From Cubamyces lactineus (taxonomy: Eukaryota; Basidiomycota; Agaricomycetes; Polyporales; Polyporaceae): 64,000 nt of DNA. The notes beneath the pieces were generated by a model. The model was not told the origin of the DNA. It saw only the letters and a program-made list of their open reading frames with translations, and made no database searches. Both the position numbers and the translations under genes were made by a program. The stretch lies in assembly GCA_022376465.1 (NCBI GenBank), contig JACDTU010000013.1, positions 926,501 through 990,500 on the forward strand. Reading direction: 5' to 3'. Shown here in pieces: positions 11,636-23,148 of the stretch (within the stretch, counting starts at the first letter, position 1; each line of letters opens with the position of its first letter).

Positions 11636-12961
11636 ATGTTTGCGCTTGCTGCACTTGCTGGTATCTTTGCGCTCGCTGCCCCGGTGACGCGTGGTGCTGT
11701 GCACAACGTTACTGTCGGTGGACCAGGCATCCTCAAGTACGACCCAGCCTTTGTGGTAAGTACTTCCATTACCCAGCGCTTCTATGACCGAACTTAGAGC
11801 CTATCTAGAATGCGGATCCTGGTGATCAAGTCATCTTCACCTTCAAGCAGAAGAACCATACCGTCACCCAGTCCTCGCTTGACTCTCCGTGTACTCCCCT
11901 TGAGGGCGGATTTGACTCAGGATTGTGAGTGCTCATTCTACGTGTATAAAAGTGCCACCCCTTGATTGTGTCGATTTAGTGTCCCTGTTGCCGACGACGC
12001 AACTGAGTTCCCCGTCGCTCAGTTCCAAGTCCAGGATACGAACCCCGTATGGGTATACTGTCGGCAGGCCAACCACTGTCAACAGGGCATGGTCTTCGCC
12101 ATCAACCCCGGTGACAAGCTCACTACCTTCCAGTCGAACGCCGTCGGCAACAACACCGACGCGTCCTCGTCGAACTCTACTGCCACCGCGACCTCCTCGG
12201 ACAACGCTGATTCCGCGACCGCGACCGGAACCGCTACCCAGAGCGTCGTCACTGTAACCGCGACCGTCACTATCGACGGTACCACGCAGACGACGACATA
12301 CGGCTCGTATCCCGGCTCCGCTGCGCCCACGTCCGTCGCATCGCAGGAGCATGTCATCATGGTCGGCCAGGACAGCACGCTCACGTTCAGCCCGAGCAAC
12401 ATCAGCGCGCAGGTCGGCGACACCGTCACGTTCCGCTTTGCGGCGAAGAACCACACCGCGACGCAAAGCAGCTTCGCGAGCCCGTGCAGCCCGCTTTCGG
12501 AGACGAGCACGAGCGGCCAGGTCGGCTTCGACTCTGGGTTGTAAGTGCCTATTGTTCATCTGTGAGGGCCGTTGAGCTGACTTGACATCACAGCCAACCC
12601 GTCATCGCAAACTCCTCGGACTTCCCGAGCTTTTCGGTGAAGATCAACGACGTAAGTTATCTCTTGCAGCAATCCCACTGTACACGAGTGCTCATGACGA
12701 CCGCAACAGACCGCGCCCATCTGGGTCTTCTGCAAGCAGACGAACCCTGCCTCTCATTGCGCTGCGGGCATGGTCTTCTCCGTCAACGCCATCGAAACCG
12801 GCCCCAACAACTTTGCCGCCTTCCAAGCGAAGGCCAAGGCTACGGGCTCAGGCTCGAGCTCGGGCAGCTCTGGCACGAACGCTGCTTCGCGCGCGACCGG
12901 GCAGACTGCCGGCGTCCTCGTCGCGCTCTTCGCTGCTCTTGTTGGGGCGATGCTTCTGTGA
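11636..12961 (+). CDS. GPI-anchored extracellular serine-rich protein with two cupredoxin-like domains
   Basis: Five exons (11636-11755, 11809-11924, 11980-12540, 12594-12651, 12710-12961) give 368 aa. Residues 1-20 are a signal peptide (MFALAALAGIFALAAP). Two cupredoxin-like modules follow, joined by a Ser/Thr/Ala-rich linker. Each keeps a histidine in KNHT and a downstream WVYC/WVFC ... HC ... GM cluster, so the His-Cys-His-Met set of type-I copper sites is present twice. The C-terminus has a Ser/Gly spacer and a hydrophobic tail ending VGAMLL, as expected for GPI attachment. Such proteins are abundant on mushroom cell walls; enzymatic function is unproven. The two modules share splice phase (phase 2 just after the conserved FDSG), which supports an internal gene duplication. 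Confidence 0.88.
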
Positions 12962-13240
12962 GGCACCCCAGCAAGGCAGCTCCCCACAGGCCTCCTGTTG
13001 TGACGATACGCAACGATCCCTCACGAGCGCGCACGTTTGACTTCGACCTTCTCAGTATCATGTAGCATATACTGGTCTCTCCTTCGCTCTCCCGCTCCCT
13101 CGCATTCTCTGTCTTTGTTGAGCCGTCAGCTGTAGCTTCTAGCATTTGGACACTGTAGCTAGTGCCTTTGTATCGTACAAATAGCTAGAGTGATTAATGA
13201 CGTCCGCGTACTACTTCCACCTGATTGAGCATCATTTTCT

Positions 13241-14278
13241 TCACTCGACCGCAGAAGCCTCCATAGCCTCGACCGCGGCCTATCGAGTCGAGTGATCAGA
13301 AAGGCATGCATGGCCATTGAAGGCAGTGTCGCAGCTCACCTTGGCGGCATCCACCATGTTCTGCCTTCCACCTCCATTGCTGATCCCTACTAGGATGCTC
13401 TTCCACTGCGCCCATCGATCAGGATGATACCTCTCGATATCATCTATAGCACCCCAATTACGGTCCCCGCCTCCGCCCACCCGACACTCGTATATCCGCC
13501 CGCCCGCAACGCACAGCCAGATCGCCACGGTCTCAATCTCGAGGTCGTCTATGCCCAGCGTGATCGACCACTGGCGGGCCTCCGGCGGTTGTGTAAACGC
13601 CTCGAGGCCCCTCATGAACGCCATGCCGTAGAAGGCGAAGTCGAGAGCACCTAGCTCCCACGCGCGCGCGAGGAACCTGTTCAGGTTCAGCCACCGGGAG
13701 CGGGCGTGCGCGCCCGTGCGCGAGGGCGGTGAGTCTGTAGGAGGGTCTCCCGCGAGTGCGTCGCGACTATTTGGGTCTCTCCAGAGGGGATCGTAGTACC
13801 CGTCTGCTACAGCGGGCTCGGGCCCTGATGCAGAATGCACATCAAGATTAGCAAAGGATGTACCTAGGATTGCGAGCGTGGTGAGCTGGCGCGTACCGTT
13901 CATGCTCTCGCGAATTTCAAGCCGGAGGAGGGGGAGATTCGCCCAATCGAAGGGGCTGCTGTAGGTTTGCCAGCCATCGCAGCCCTCCGTCCCTTTGGCC
14001 TCGATCGCGGCGATTATGGCTATGATGTGGTCGTGCGAGGTCGGATCCTCCACTACGATCTCGAGGAAGCGGCCCCAGAGACACTCCATAAAATACGAGA
14101 GCCCCGGGGTGTCTCCTGGTTCCATGAAGTCGGCCGGGTCGGCGTCCACGACTGCCTGGCGACACAACGCGATGACTTGATTTGCGGCGTCGCCGGGTGA
14201 GAGCGTCGGGTCGCGGAGGGCGGCTACAGCTGCGTTAATGTACTGGTCGGCCCGAGTGCGATCATATCGACTGTTCAT
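13241..14278 (-). CDS. DUF3632-like fungal protein, paralogue A
   Basis: Three exons (14278-13897, 13824-13340, 13279-13241) give 301 aa. The sequence resembles the fungal DUF3632 group: an N-terminal helical block, DTPGLSYF, SHDHIIAIIAAIEAKGTEGCDGW, FDWANLPLLRLEIRESMNG, then RWLNLNRFLARAW, and a final HPDRWAQWKSIL...GGGRQNMVDAAK. No catalytic motif, signal peptide or membrane segment is visible; function unknown. Intron positions are the same as in the neighbouring paralogue (after ATGAA(C/T)G and after the GCCAAG/GCGAAG codon pair), which supports the model and a tandem duplication. Family assignment from memory is tentative. Confidence 0.78.
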
Positions 14279-14769
14279 GGTGAGTGGGCTGCACGACTTT
14301 CGAGAGCGGACGAGATTCTGTGTGAGGCTTGTGGCATATATACTGGCTCTTAGCGCTCCCCAGGACCAAGTCATCGCGACCGCTTGCGAGGTCTTGCATC
14401 GGGGCTGCATAGCACCGCTCTGCGCTGCGTAATCTGTCACTTGTACAAAGAAGGTCATATCGTTGCATTTATACAAGATGTCAATCTATCACTGGGGCGA
14501 TGTCGCATGCTCCCAGGTCGGGGACCATCCGTGCTGCTACTCGTTGGCAGCATCACATACACACTGCAAATTCATTACTACGCACAAAATCATTTGAATC
14601 AAGCTGTCAGTATACCTTCGAGGCGTTACGGCTCGCGATAAGTTATCTGTTGACGTCCGCCGCGTAAGCCAGATGACAGTTTGCGTAAACACTCAGTGTG
14701 ACATACCGGTTGAAGCTCGCTGAAGTCCGACCATAAGTTGTCGTTGAGGTAGCCGTTGTACGATGATGC
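14279..14769. other. Intergenic between tandem paralogues
   Basis: Upstream region of paralogue A and 3' flank of paralogue B. Nothing else supported. Confidence 0.5.
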
Positions 14770-15908
14770 CTACTGTACAGCCTGATCCTCCTCAGACTTG
14801 TGCGTCGCTTCACCTTCAACCTGCTCCATAGCTACGACTGCCGCCTGAAATAGAATGTGAGTGTATGAGTGAGGGCATCAATGTCTGCCCCGTGCTTACC
14901 TTCGCAGCGTCGACCATATTTTGCCGACCTCCCTGGCTAGCGATCTTCTCGAAAATGCTCTTCCAAAGAGCCCATCTCTCCGGGTGGTATCCGTCCACGC
15001 CCTCCCATGTGCCCCCACTGGACCCCGCTGCGCCCCAATGGGGATTCCAGTCAGGATTACCCTTCGGCCCGAGGATCTCTCGACACTCGAACATGCGCTT
15101 GCCAGCGATGCAGATCCATATCGCAGCACATTCGACCTCGATTTCTTGAATGCCGTAGGCTTCGCTAGGCGGCCGTCTCTCTGGAGGGAGCGAATATGGC
15201 TCGAGCTCCATGCGCATGGTGGAAATGCCGTACATCGTACAATCCATGACCCCCAGCGCCCAGAGATGCGCTAGGAAGGCGTTCAAATTCAACCATCGTC
15301 TGCGGGCATCAGCACCGGCGCGCGATGCAGGGGAATCGGTCGGTGGGTCACCTGCGAGTGCCGCGCGGCATTCAGTCTGAGAACTGTCGCGGTAATCGAT
15401 CCATTGGTCCTCAGTCGCGGGTGAGGGTCCTGCGAGACTACATTAGCTTCGACCCACAAAACGTACCAAGCCAGCATGCCTCACTTGGGGGTCAGATCAG
15501 AAGAGATCGCTCACCATTCATGCACTCGCGCACCGCGGGGCGGTAGACAGGGAGGTTGGCCCAGTCGAATTCATTTCCCCAGATGCGCCAGCCCTCACAT
15601 CCACTCTTGCCCTTGGCTTCTATGGCCGGAAGAATGGCAGCTAGGCGATCATGAGACGACGTGTCTTCTTCTGCAATTGTTACTACGGCATTCCAGATGT
15701 CCCACAGGAAGCCTTCCAACCCAGGCGTATCGTCCTCGCGGCCAGATTGATCATCTGGTGGGGTAGCCTTTACCACTTTGCAACATAATGAGGTGATGGA
15801 GTTCGCGACTTCCTCTGGAGACAACGCCGGGTTCTCTAGCGCCGCTATAGCTTCTTCCACGAACGATTGTCCGTACTTTGTGAAATGGACGCCGGGCGAG
15901 ATCTTCAT
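14770..15908 (-). CDS. DUF3632-like fungal protein, paralogue B
   Basis: Three exons (15908-15515, 15429-14900, 14844-14770) give 332 aa. It aligns along its length with the gene at 13241-14278: the blocks DDTPGLEGFLWDIW, SSHDRLAAILPAIEAKG, FDWANLPVYRPAVRECMNG, ALAGDPPTDSPASR, RRRWLNLNAFL and HPERWALWKSIF...GGRQNMVDAAK match in order. The two sequences are clearly diverged, so the duplication is old. An in-frame ATG four codons upstream (15920) is possible; I chose 15908 because it aligns with paralogue A. Function unknown. Confidence 0.78.
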
Positions 15909-16882
15909 AGTACAGATCATACGTCAAAGGACCAGCCGCTTTGACGACTGTCGGAGCAATATAAGTACACCATGTTACCTGGAATTCCTGCCAATGTATG
16001 AAGAATACCGGATGCTCTGAATCCAATCACTAGCCGATATGAAGCGAAATGTAGATTTTGCTTCGACTTGACACAAGCACCCTGATATACACTCAATCTT
16101 GACCGTCCGTTGGGTAGTCACAGAATCGGGTAGTCGCAAATAGTTCGTTCGGGTTGTGTGAATACCGGTACCTGCAGTACAGTAGCTTGAGATGAAGGTC
16201 GAGTTGTAGTACTAGGACTCAACTGAAGCCCGCTTTGTCGCAATCAGCTGCAATTGAATGTAGAACTTACACACTTCGAACTCCGATAGTTGGGTGATCG
16301 AGCAGCGCCCGCACTGCCTCAGCCCACTGGATACCATCGCAGGTTCTGGCACCACTCAAAAACGGTCGTACGGTCTTCAGCTCGAGCATTGTGCCATTGA
16401 ACTACCAATGACCGTTGCGCGGCATTCATACGACCTCTGTCCCCCACCGCCAATTTGATATAGAAGAGGAACGACGGAGATGTCTCAAGCTAAACTTCGG
16501 CCGTCACTGCTTCCCGCTGTCGCAATTATCGTAAGCACAACCGCAGCGGCGACAGTGGCATGGTGGGCTGCACTCGTGCTTCTCTGCACAAGTGACCTCT
16601 AGAACCTGACTATATCTCTGACATGTCGCCAAACGTTGGAATGTAGTGTATACCTTCTATGGGATCGTGACCGCCGAAGGGGACATACTGGCACCAGCAG
16701 CACAGTAAGTTGGCACCGGGCGCACACGAGTCTCAATACGAGTAAGCATTATCGCTGATGGAACGAGTCAGGTAGCGAAAATCGACCGCGAGGCTCGCGT
16801 CATAGCATCATGGCACAACCTCTTTCAGTATCTTGGTATACGGGATACTGTCGTCCAGAGAGATGCCTCGACCGATTTCTCC
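15909..16882. other. Long divergent intergenic region
   Basis: Upstream region of the DUF3632-like paralogue B (minus) and of the HET gene (plus). I see no coding sequence, RNA gene or obvious repeat. Confidence 0.45.
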
Positions 16883-19750
16883 ATGTCGCATTCGTCCACA
16901 GACTCAGTATCAGCGGACAGAACTGATATATGTGATCTACTCTACAAGGACTGCATTCGATACCTCGAAGAAGCGCATCCTCCGGGTTCACTTTCTGCAT
17001 CGATCCTAGACGGATTGGCAAATACAAGACTTGCAGACCTCCCGCCGTCTTTTGGCACTCTCGTTAATCTCCTGGGCGATATCATATCTTGGCACGCAGT
17101 CGCACGGGCACTATCAACCTCTGCACCACTTCGAGTATGCATGCCGGCTAACCTCTCGCCCAGCGCTATCCCCTTTATAATCCTAGTCGCTAAACTTGCT
17201 GTAACGGATGACGAAGATGGTCCCGTCAAAGAGATCTTTGCTCAGATCCTGGCATCGCCATTGGCCGCGCGGCTCACAAGAGACGATCTGTACCGAGCTC
17301 TCTTCGTGGACTACATGTCACACTTCTGGCGGCGCGACTGTGTACGGAGACAGCTATCCTCGAAGAGGTCACCCATGCCTTGGTCGGCGATGTCGATTGA
17401 AGAGCTATCCGTGGCGAAAGAGAGCACGTCAGGTCAGTTTCAGTCTTCGAGTACCTGGCTAACTGCATTTACTGACGAAGCGCACGCACAACCTTCAGCA
17501 GTAGTGATGACCCGCACGCTTCGCGCTGATGACTTGAACGTGGACATGGATGTGGAGACCGCGCGGTGGAGGCTGGGTTGTCCGCTAGATGTTCCATGGC
17601 TTGGTGCGGGTCATGACGGCTATCCATTTTGTCCCATACTGTCAACATACGCTGCAAGTCGGCTCCCTCCTGGAACCATTCATAGCCTACGGGACGACGC
17701 TGCAATATGGATATCCACGATGACCTTCGGTCTGCTTGAAGCTGTCACTCGCATGCAGATACCTGAGTCGATCCTACTCGCTCCAGGACTACAGATGGGC
17801 GAAGCTATCATGTCTGGACTGGGTCTGCTTCGTATCCTTCTCTTCTGGAAATACAACATTCTGGCGACTATGGGTAGTGACGAGGTTTCGCTAGAGGAAG
17901 CACGTAGAATCCTCCACTTGTTACAGAGGGCACTGACGGTGCTACACGAGGACGAATACCAAAAGGCCGTGTTGGCTGGAGCCGGACTTTCCAAAGAGCA
18001 ACAGGACGATATACACGCTGGCGTCGCTCATACACTTCTTTTCCTCTGCACCACTGCGATTGAACACTTCATGGCCATACCCGATTTGCGCTCGCTTTGT
18101 GAACCGATAAGTCAGTCGCTCTCGAGGAACTCCTCTACGGCGTTGATGAGGTCCTTGATGTATAAGCTGCTAGATCAAGGCTGGTGTCCCAAGACATTGA
18201 CGTACTTCCCTGGCGACCTGATCTTCATCATTCCGAATCTAGTCAATCTCCCGTCTTATACCAGGAACGGTCCCGAAGACCATTTGCTCTGTGACGACAA
18301 TTCTTGCACTCTATACACCATCACAGACGAGAGTACGTACACCCCGCGCCATGTCCATCCGTCTTGCCGCTGCGAGTACCAGAAACCATCGCTCGATGAC
18401 GTCTCACGCCTCCTTGCGCAAGGTTGTGTTCCTGCTATCGTATACGATGGGACGGCACTTCGTGTTGTGCCTGCTGCAGAGAACCCCTACGTCGCAATCT
18501 CTCACGTGTGGGCAGAAGGAATGGGTAGTACTACTGATGAGGGCCTGCCAGCCTGCGTTGTCGAGCGCATCGCGAAGCTGGTCTGGTATACCGCCCCCGC
18601 AGGTGATCAGATACCCTTCTGGATGGACTCTCTCTGCGTCCCCAAGACCCGCGACGAACGGAAGCGGGCAATCAGACTCATGGCGCAGACGTATCGCGAC
18701 GCGGACAAAGTCCTCGTCATCGACGACTGCATACGCTCGCTTTGTTCGTTCGACAGCTGCTGGGACGAGAATTTGGTGCGCATCTTCACGTCCCAGTGGG
18801 TACGGCGGGTGTGGACGCTGCAAGAAGGCTTGCTCGCGCGGGAGCTGTGGTTCGAGTTCGCGGACGGCGTGGTACGCGCATCGGAGGAGTTTTCTCCAGA
18901 GGAGCTTGGCATATCTCGGGTCCTCGTCCCCCTCCTGAACTTCAGGGCGCATCGGCGACGTCCCGGAGCACCGCAGGAGGTGCGGCTGCACGAGCTTATA
19001 TCGATGCTCCAAATGCGCAGCACTTCCAAGCCAGAGGACGAGCTTGTCGCCATCTCAAGTCTGCTTCCTTCTAGCGTCAAGCTTGACGTCCTCCTTTCGG
19101 ACAGCGAGGACTCGGGATCGGACGTGGTGGAGAGGCGCATGAGGTCTTTCCTCCTGCAATTGCGGGAAATCCCACGGGTCGTTCCGTTCTGGGGAGCTCC
19201 TCGACTCGCAATACCTGGTTTCAGCTGGGCTCCCCGCACACTAACGACTGAGGTGTCCAGGTCGTGGTCGGCCGAGCTCGGGGTCGGTATATGCACCGAG
19301 GACGGTCTCGTTGCCGAGTATCTTCTAGCCGAACTGGAAGAGCCCATTTCCCTTCCCCTGAATCCCTCTACCTGTGGTGGAGACAGTGCAGGCATTCCTA
19401 CCGATGTCGTCAAAGGAGGTGGAGTTTTCATTAGCCATCAATCCTCCAAGACAACATATGGGCTTGTACCACAGAAGGCGGATTACGCCCCCTGCACTTT
19501 CGACGCGTTACTCTTCTTGGATGGGGACCAGACCATGATGGGGAGTACTCCTCAAACGATACAGTGTATCGCGGTCGCCTACGATACGGACTTCCTAAAC
19601 GGCTCTGATCTACACCTGGTCGGTGTGGCAGCGAATGCACCCCTGCGTTGTCAGTACGTCCTGTACTGTGATCTCACCCCCTTCACTGGTAGACCGGTCG
19701 TTGGGCGAGTATTGGGCGAACTATGCAAGACGTGGGTCAGGCTGACTTGA
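16883..19750 (+). CDS. HET (heterokaryon incompatibility) domain protein
   Basis: A single uninterrupted frame of 955 aa, unusual in this intron-dense region. The HET domain spans roughly residues 534-655, with its three signature blocks YVAISHVWAEG, FWMDSLCVPK and RVWTLQEGLLARELWFEF. A Cys-rich HPSCRCEY stretch just before it is common in basidiomycete HET proteins. The 500-residue N-terminal part is helical and lacks a recognisable partner domain (no NACHT, ankyrin or WD40). In ascomycetes HET proteins trigger death on fusion of incompatible hyphae; in basidiomycetes a HET domain is generally not shown to act in incompatibility, so the role is inferred only at family level. Confidence 0.85.
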   Translation: MSHSSTDSVSADRTDICDLLYKDCIRYLEEAHPPGSLSASILDGLANTRLADLPPSFGTLVNLLGDIISWHAVARALSTSAPLRVCMPANLSPSAIPFIILVAKLAVTDDEDGPVKEIFAQILASPLAARLTRDDLYRALFVDYMSHFWRRDCVRRQLSSKRSPMPWSAMSIEELSVAKESTSGQFQSSSTWLTAFTDEAHAQPSAVVMTRTLRADDLNVDMDVETARWRLGCPLDVPWLGAGHDGYPFCPILSTYAASRLPPGTIHSLRDDAAIWISTMTFGLLEAVTRMQIPESILLAPGLQMGEAIMSGLGLLRILLFWKYNILATMGSDEVSLEEARRILHLLQRALTVLHEDEYQKAVLAGAGLSKEQQDDIHAGVAHTLLFLCTTAIEHFMAIPDLRSLCEPISQSLSRNSSTALMRSLMYKLLDQGWCPKTLTYFPGDLIFIIPNLVNLPSYTRNGPEDHLLCDDNSCTLYTITDESTYTPRHVHPSCRCEYQKPSLDDVSRLLAQGCVPAIVYDGTALRVVPAAENPYVAISHVWAEGMGSTTDEGLPACVVERIAKLVWYTAPAGDQIPFWMDSLCVPKTRDERKRAIRLMAQTYRDADKVLVIDDCIRSLCSFDSCWDENLVRIFTSQWVRRVWTLQEGLLARELWFEFADGVVRASEEFSPEELGISRVLVPLLNFRAHRRRPGAPQEVRLHELISMLQMRSTSKPEDELVAISSLLPSSVKLDVLLSDSEDSGSDVVERRMRSFLLQLREIPRVVPFWGAPRLAIPGFSWAPRTLTTEVSRSWSAELGVGICTEDGLVAEYLLAELEEPISLPLNPSTCGGDSAGIPTDVVKGGGVFISHQSSKTTYGLVPQKADYAPCTFDALLFLDGDQTMMGSTPQTIQCIAVAYDTDFLNGSDLHLVGVAANAPLRCQYVLYCDLTPFTGRPVVGRVLGELCKTWVRLT

Positions 19751-20159
19751 GTCTACTAGTAGAATCTAGCTAATAGATCCTTTGGCAAACTTCGCTGGCA
19801 CTTTGACCACCCGGAATGTTAATCGTGACGCTGCTGTATCTCATAAGCCTTTCACATCCCACCTAACTTGTATTACGAGCCACAAGCGGCGCAAGCTTCG
19901 AGACGCAGAATAAAAGAGGAGCTTCGTGATAGACAGCGCAGCATGGGCGGTCGAGGTGGCTTGGCACTACACTACCAAGTAAGCAAGCAGGTCGCTGGGA
20001 CAAGTTAACGCGTATGTCACGACCCCGTGCCCATAGCGTCACGCGTTCCCCCAGCGAGCTTGTCGAGAACGCGTCCCGCCGCGCTTTCAATCTCTTGGGC
20101 TTTATCCATTTCTACTGTATATCTGCTGCTCGACCTTGGCTGTGGACTCTCACAACAAT
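19751..20159. other. Intergenic: HET 3' flank and RAD18 promoter side
   Basis: No coding or repeat signal recognised. Confidence 0.45.
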
Positions 20160-21711
20160 ATGGTCTCTGCACTCGAGAACCTGCTAAGCTCAGCAGACAT
20201 TACCGACTCTACTGACTTTCCAGACAACTCACACGCGCCTGGTCTGCGTACGCTCGATGAGGCCCTCCGCTGCAACATATGCCGAGACTTCTACGACGCA
20301 CCTGTCTCCTTGACATGTGGGCACTCATTTTGCTCTGTGGTGCGTGAGTGTGAAGCTGCGGCAGTATGCTTACAGGTCAAGCCTATGTCTAACTGTGCGC
20401 ACAGTGCATACGCTCTGCGCTCCCCGTCAACGCGACATGCCCATCGTGTAGAAAGCCTGCTTCAGAGGTACATTTACGAAAAGACATCGCAGTGGAAACG
20501 GCGGTACAAGCGTGGAAGTCGGCCAGGTATGTCTCTTGAGTATCCTAGTTTCTCTGGATTGGCAAGACAATCACGCTCAGACCCCTCACCCTGCGTCTGG
20601 CGAACCAAGAGGTCGAGAGAAGGTTACAACCTCAGCCCTCAACTGTACCAAGGGCGCACTCTGGTGAACCCTCACGGAAGCGCAAGCGAAGTGGAAGCTC
20701 AAATCACACGTCCGATGACGAGGTCATCATGCACGCCCCGTCCAGCCCATTGCTTTCAGGGACCGCAACTCCAGATACCCTACCTGGTCCGTGATAGCAC
20801 GCTATATCTATATTGGTAACTGACCAAGCACCTCGTCTCAAAGACACCGTGGAATGCCCAATATGCCAGAAATCCGTCCACTCGCAGAAGATCAATATGC
20901 ACATTGACAGCGATTGTAGGCGTCACATAGCCGACGAAGCATCTAGTAGCGCTACCTCAGATTCGAAGGGTAAGCAGAGACAACAGTGGGGGTTGCTTTT
21001 CGGAAGCAAGGGTGCCGGGAGTTCTACAGTAACCACTAAGACCAAGGGCAAGAGCAAAGGGAAAGCTCGGTATGCGCCACAAACCATCCCAGTGACACGC
21101 ATATTCCTCTACGACTAACCTTACAATGTATAGCGCGAGAGAAGGAGACGATGAGACGGAGCTCGAGCACCTACCCAAGGTTGCATACGACATCCATCCA
21201 CGTGCACGCATAGCCGAGATGCTCAGTGAGTGGGATCTCTCGACCCACGGAGACAAGAACGCACTAATACGAAGGCATAGCAAGTACGTCTCTCTCTCTC
21301 GGCAAACTCGCCTGTCTACTGACCATGTCACTCAGGTGGATCGTGTTGTACAACGCGAACGTTGATCGTGCGCCCGAACACCGACGAACACTGGATCAGC
21401 TCCGGAATGAGCTGCGCAAGATGGAGGAGGCAGAACAGAAGACGCGCAAGGAGACCGTGGACGATCCCGTGGCGTATCAGGTGTGTCTAATTCTAGCGTT
21501 GATAGCTCGCATCTGGAGTAGTCATGTGTTTGCCCTGCAGAGAGCAAATAAGGATGCTTTCGCGAGGCTCACAGAGGCCGCACGACCTAAGAAGGCGAAG
21601 GGCGAGGAGGCGGACGAGGAGCGGACACGACATGGCGAATCCGCCACGGCACCTCAGGCGGAAGTCCCGGAAGGAATCACTCAGGATGTGATAGATGTTG
21701 ATGCTAGTTGA
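20160..21711 (+). CDS. RAD18: RAD18-type postreplication-repair E3 ubiquitin ligase
   Basis: Seven exons (20160-20339, 20405-20526, 20581-20786, 20829-21069, 21134-21283, 21336-21480, 21541-21711) give 404 aa. The RING starts at Cys38 (LRCNICRDF), passes CGHSFCSVCI and ends CPSCRK. A UBZ4-type finger follows (CPICQKSV ... HIDSDC), then a SAP-like segment matching RAD18 (LPKVAYDIHPRARIAEML ... KWIVLYNANVDR). This order is that of RAD18, which with RAD6 monoubiquitinates PCNA at stalled forks. Splice phases agree throughout. The intron 20787-20828 is the weakest: 42 nt with a GTCCGT donor, chosen because the surrounding frame has two stops. A basic KGKSKGK stretch may aid nuclear location. The tail is acidic. 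Confidence 0.88.
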
Positions 21712-22132
21712 GAGTGAAGGGACATCGCGATGTTGTAGTATTGTGAGTGCGCTGTCGCCTTCTATAGGCACACTAGGTGCTAACGCGCCAGACCGTTAGA
21801 TGTCCAATGAGTGCACCGGAGGATTGTTATATGTGTGACAAAAATACAGTAGGCCGAGCACATCTTCCAGCAATCCCAGTACAAGATGTCGGGAGCTCAA
21901 TCGACGACGCTTGGACCGAGCTTACGCCCTAGGAGTGGCACATTCATTTGAGGCACAATGTGGCTGTGGCCCAATTCTACGTCTAAGACGCGCGTGTTCC
22001 TGTGTAGCCTGTGCGAAGTCTAAGCAATGGGCTCGGCCGCTGAAGCACACGAGTCTATGCGTATGGCCACAGTCCCTCACGCTTGGATGGCCGACATGGC
22101 CTCCGCTTTGACTGCTCCACTCGGGAAGAATA
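21712..22132. other. Intergenic
   Basis: RAD18 3' flank up to the start of the 508-bp tandem repeat. No feature supported. Confidence 0.45.
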
Positions 22133-22640
22133 GCATGTCAATAGGGCCACTGGCCACACGCTTGGACTCTCGCAGAGTCAGGAAAGTATAAGTAAACCCT
22201 GCCGGGCGCAGTGGATTGCTTGAGGTACCAACTCGAATCTACCACAACCACAACAAGGCCGCGAGAGCCACAGAACTCGCACTCACACCTACAACCCCAC
22301 AGCCCACTCGAGCTCGCCGGATCGACCATGGAACGCAAGCCATCGAAGACCTACCAGCGGATCCGCAAGCTGTCGGATTCCATCATGTGAGTAACGATTC
22401 GTCGTCGAGACCGGATACGGGGGGGCTGACTGACCTTTCGAACTCCTCAGCCACGCATTCAGACCTGCTGCCCCTTCCAGGCCCTGGACAGCGCGCAGCG
22501 GGCGCAGAGTCTCCACGCACGACGTCGGGGGCCCGAGCCCACACGAGTTGTTGTCGCCGATTGCGTGGCTAAGGCCGGACAACAGCTACATGTTGCCAAT
22601 AGGCAAGGAACTGCGACCTCGCGCAGAGCAGCCGCCAGTT
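22133..22640. repeat. 508-bp perfect tandem duplication, copy 1
   Basis: Directly followed by an apparently identical copy at 22641-23148; I found no mismatch by eye. The unit contains a TATA-like GTATAAGTAA box (about 140 nt before the start codon), 5' leader, exon 1, intron 1 and the first 190 nt of exon 2 of the gene at 22836-24453. Junction bases on both sides differ from the repeat, so the boundaries are sharp. Confidence 0.95.
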
Positions 22641-22652
22641 GCATGTCAATAG
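22328..22652 (+). pseudogene. Truncated 5' copy of the downstream disordered-protein gene
   Basis: Copy 1 carries the same start codon and donor/acceptor pair (exon 1 22328-22386, acceptor just before 22451) as the complete gene. Reading through the repeat junction reaches a TAG at 22650-22652, giving at most 86 aa. It is therefore a broken duplicate at protein level. Its promoter and first exon are intact, and its donor could splice to the acceptor of copy 2 at 22958, which would restore the full protein. Not counted as a separate functional gene. Confidence 0.7.
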
Positions 22653-23148
22653 GGCCACTGGCCACACGCTTGGACTCTCGCAGAGTCAGGAAAGTATAAG
22701 TAAACCCTGCCGGGCGCAGTGGATTGCTTGAGGTACCAACTCGAATCTACCACAACCACAACAAGGCCGCGAGAGCCACAGAACTCGCACTCACACCTAC
22801 AACCCCACAGCCCACTCGAGCTCGCCGGATCGACCATGGAACGCAAGCCATCGAAGACCTACCAGCGGATCCGCAAGCTGTCGGATTCCATCATGTGAGT
22901 AACGATTCGTCGTCGAGACCGGATACGGGGGGGCTGACTGACCTTTCGAACTCCTCAGCCACGCATTCAGACCTGCTGCCCCTTCCAGGCCCTGGACAGC
23001 GCGCAGCGGGCGCAGAGTCTCCACGCACGACGTCGGGGGCCCGAGCCCACACGAGTTGTTGTCGCCGATTGCGTGGCTAAGGCCGGACAACAGCTACATG
23101 TTGCCAATAGGCAAGGAACTGCGACCTCGCGCAGAGCAGCCGCCAGTT
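22641..23148. repeat. 508-bp perfect tandem duplication, copy 2
   Basis: Second copy of the unit at 22133-22640, offset exactly 508 bp. It supplies the promoter and 5' exons of the full-length gene. Confidence 0.95.
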
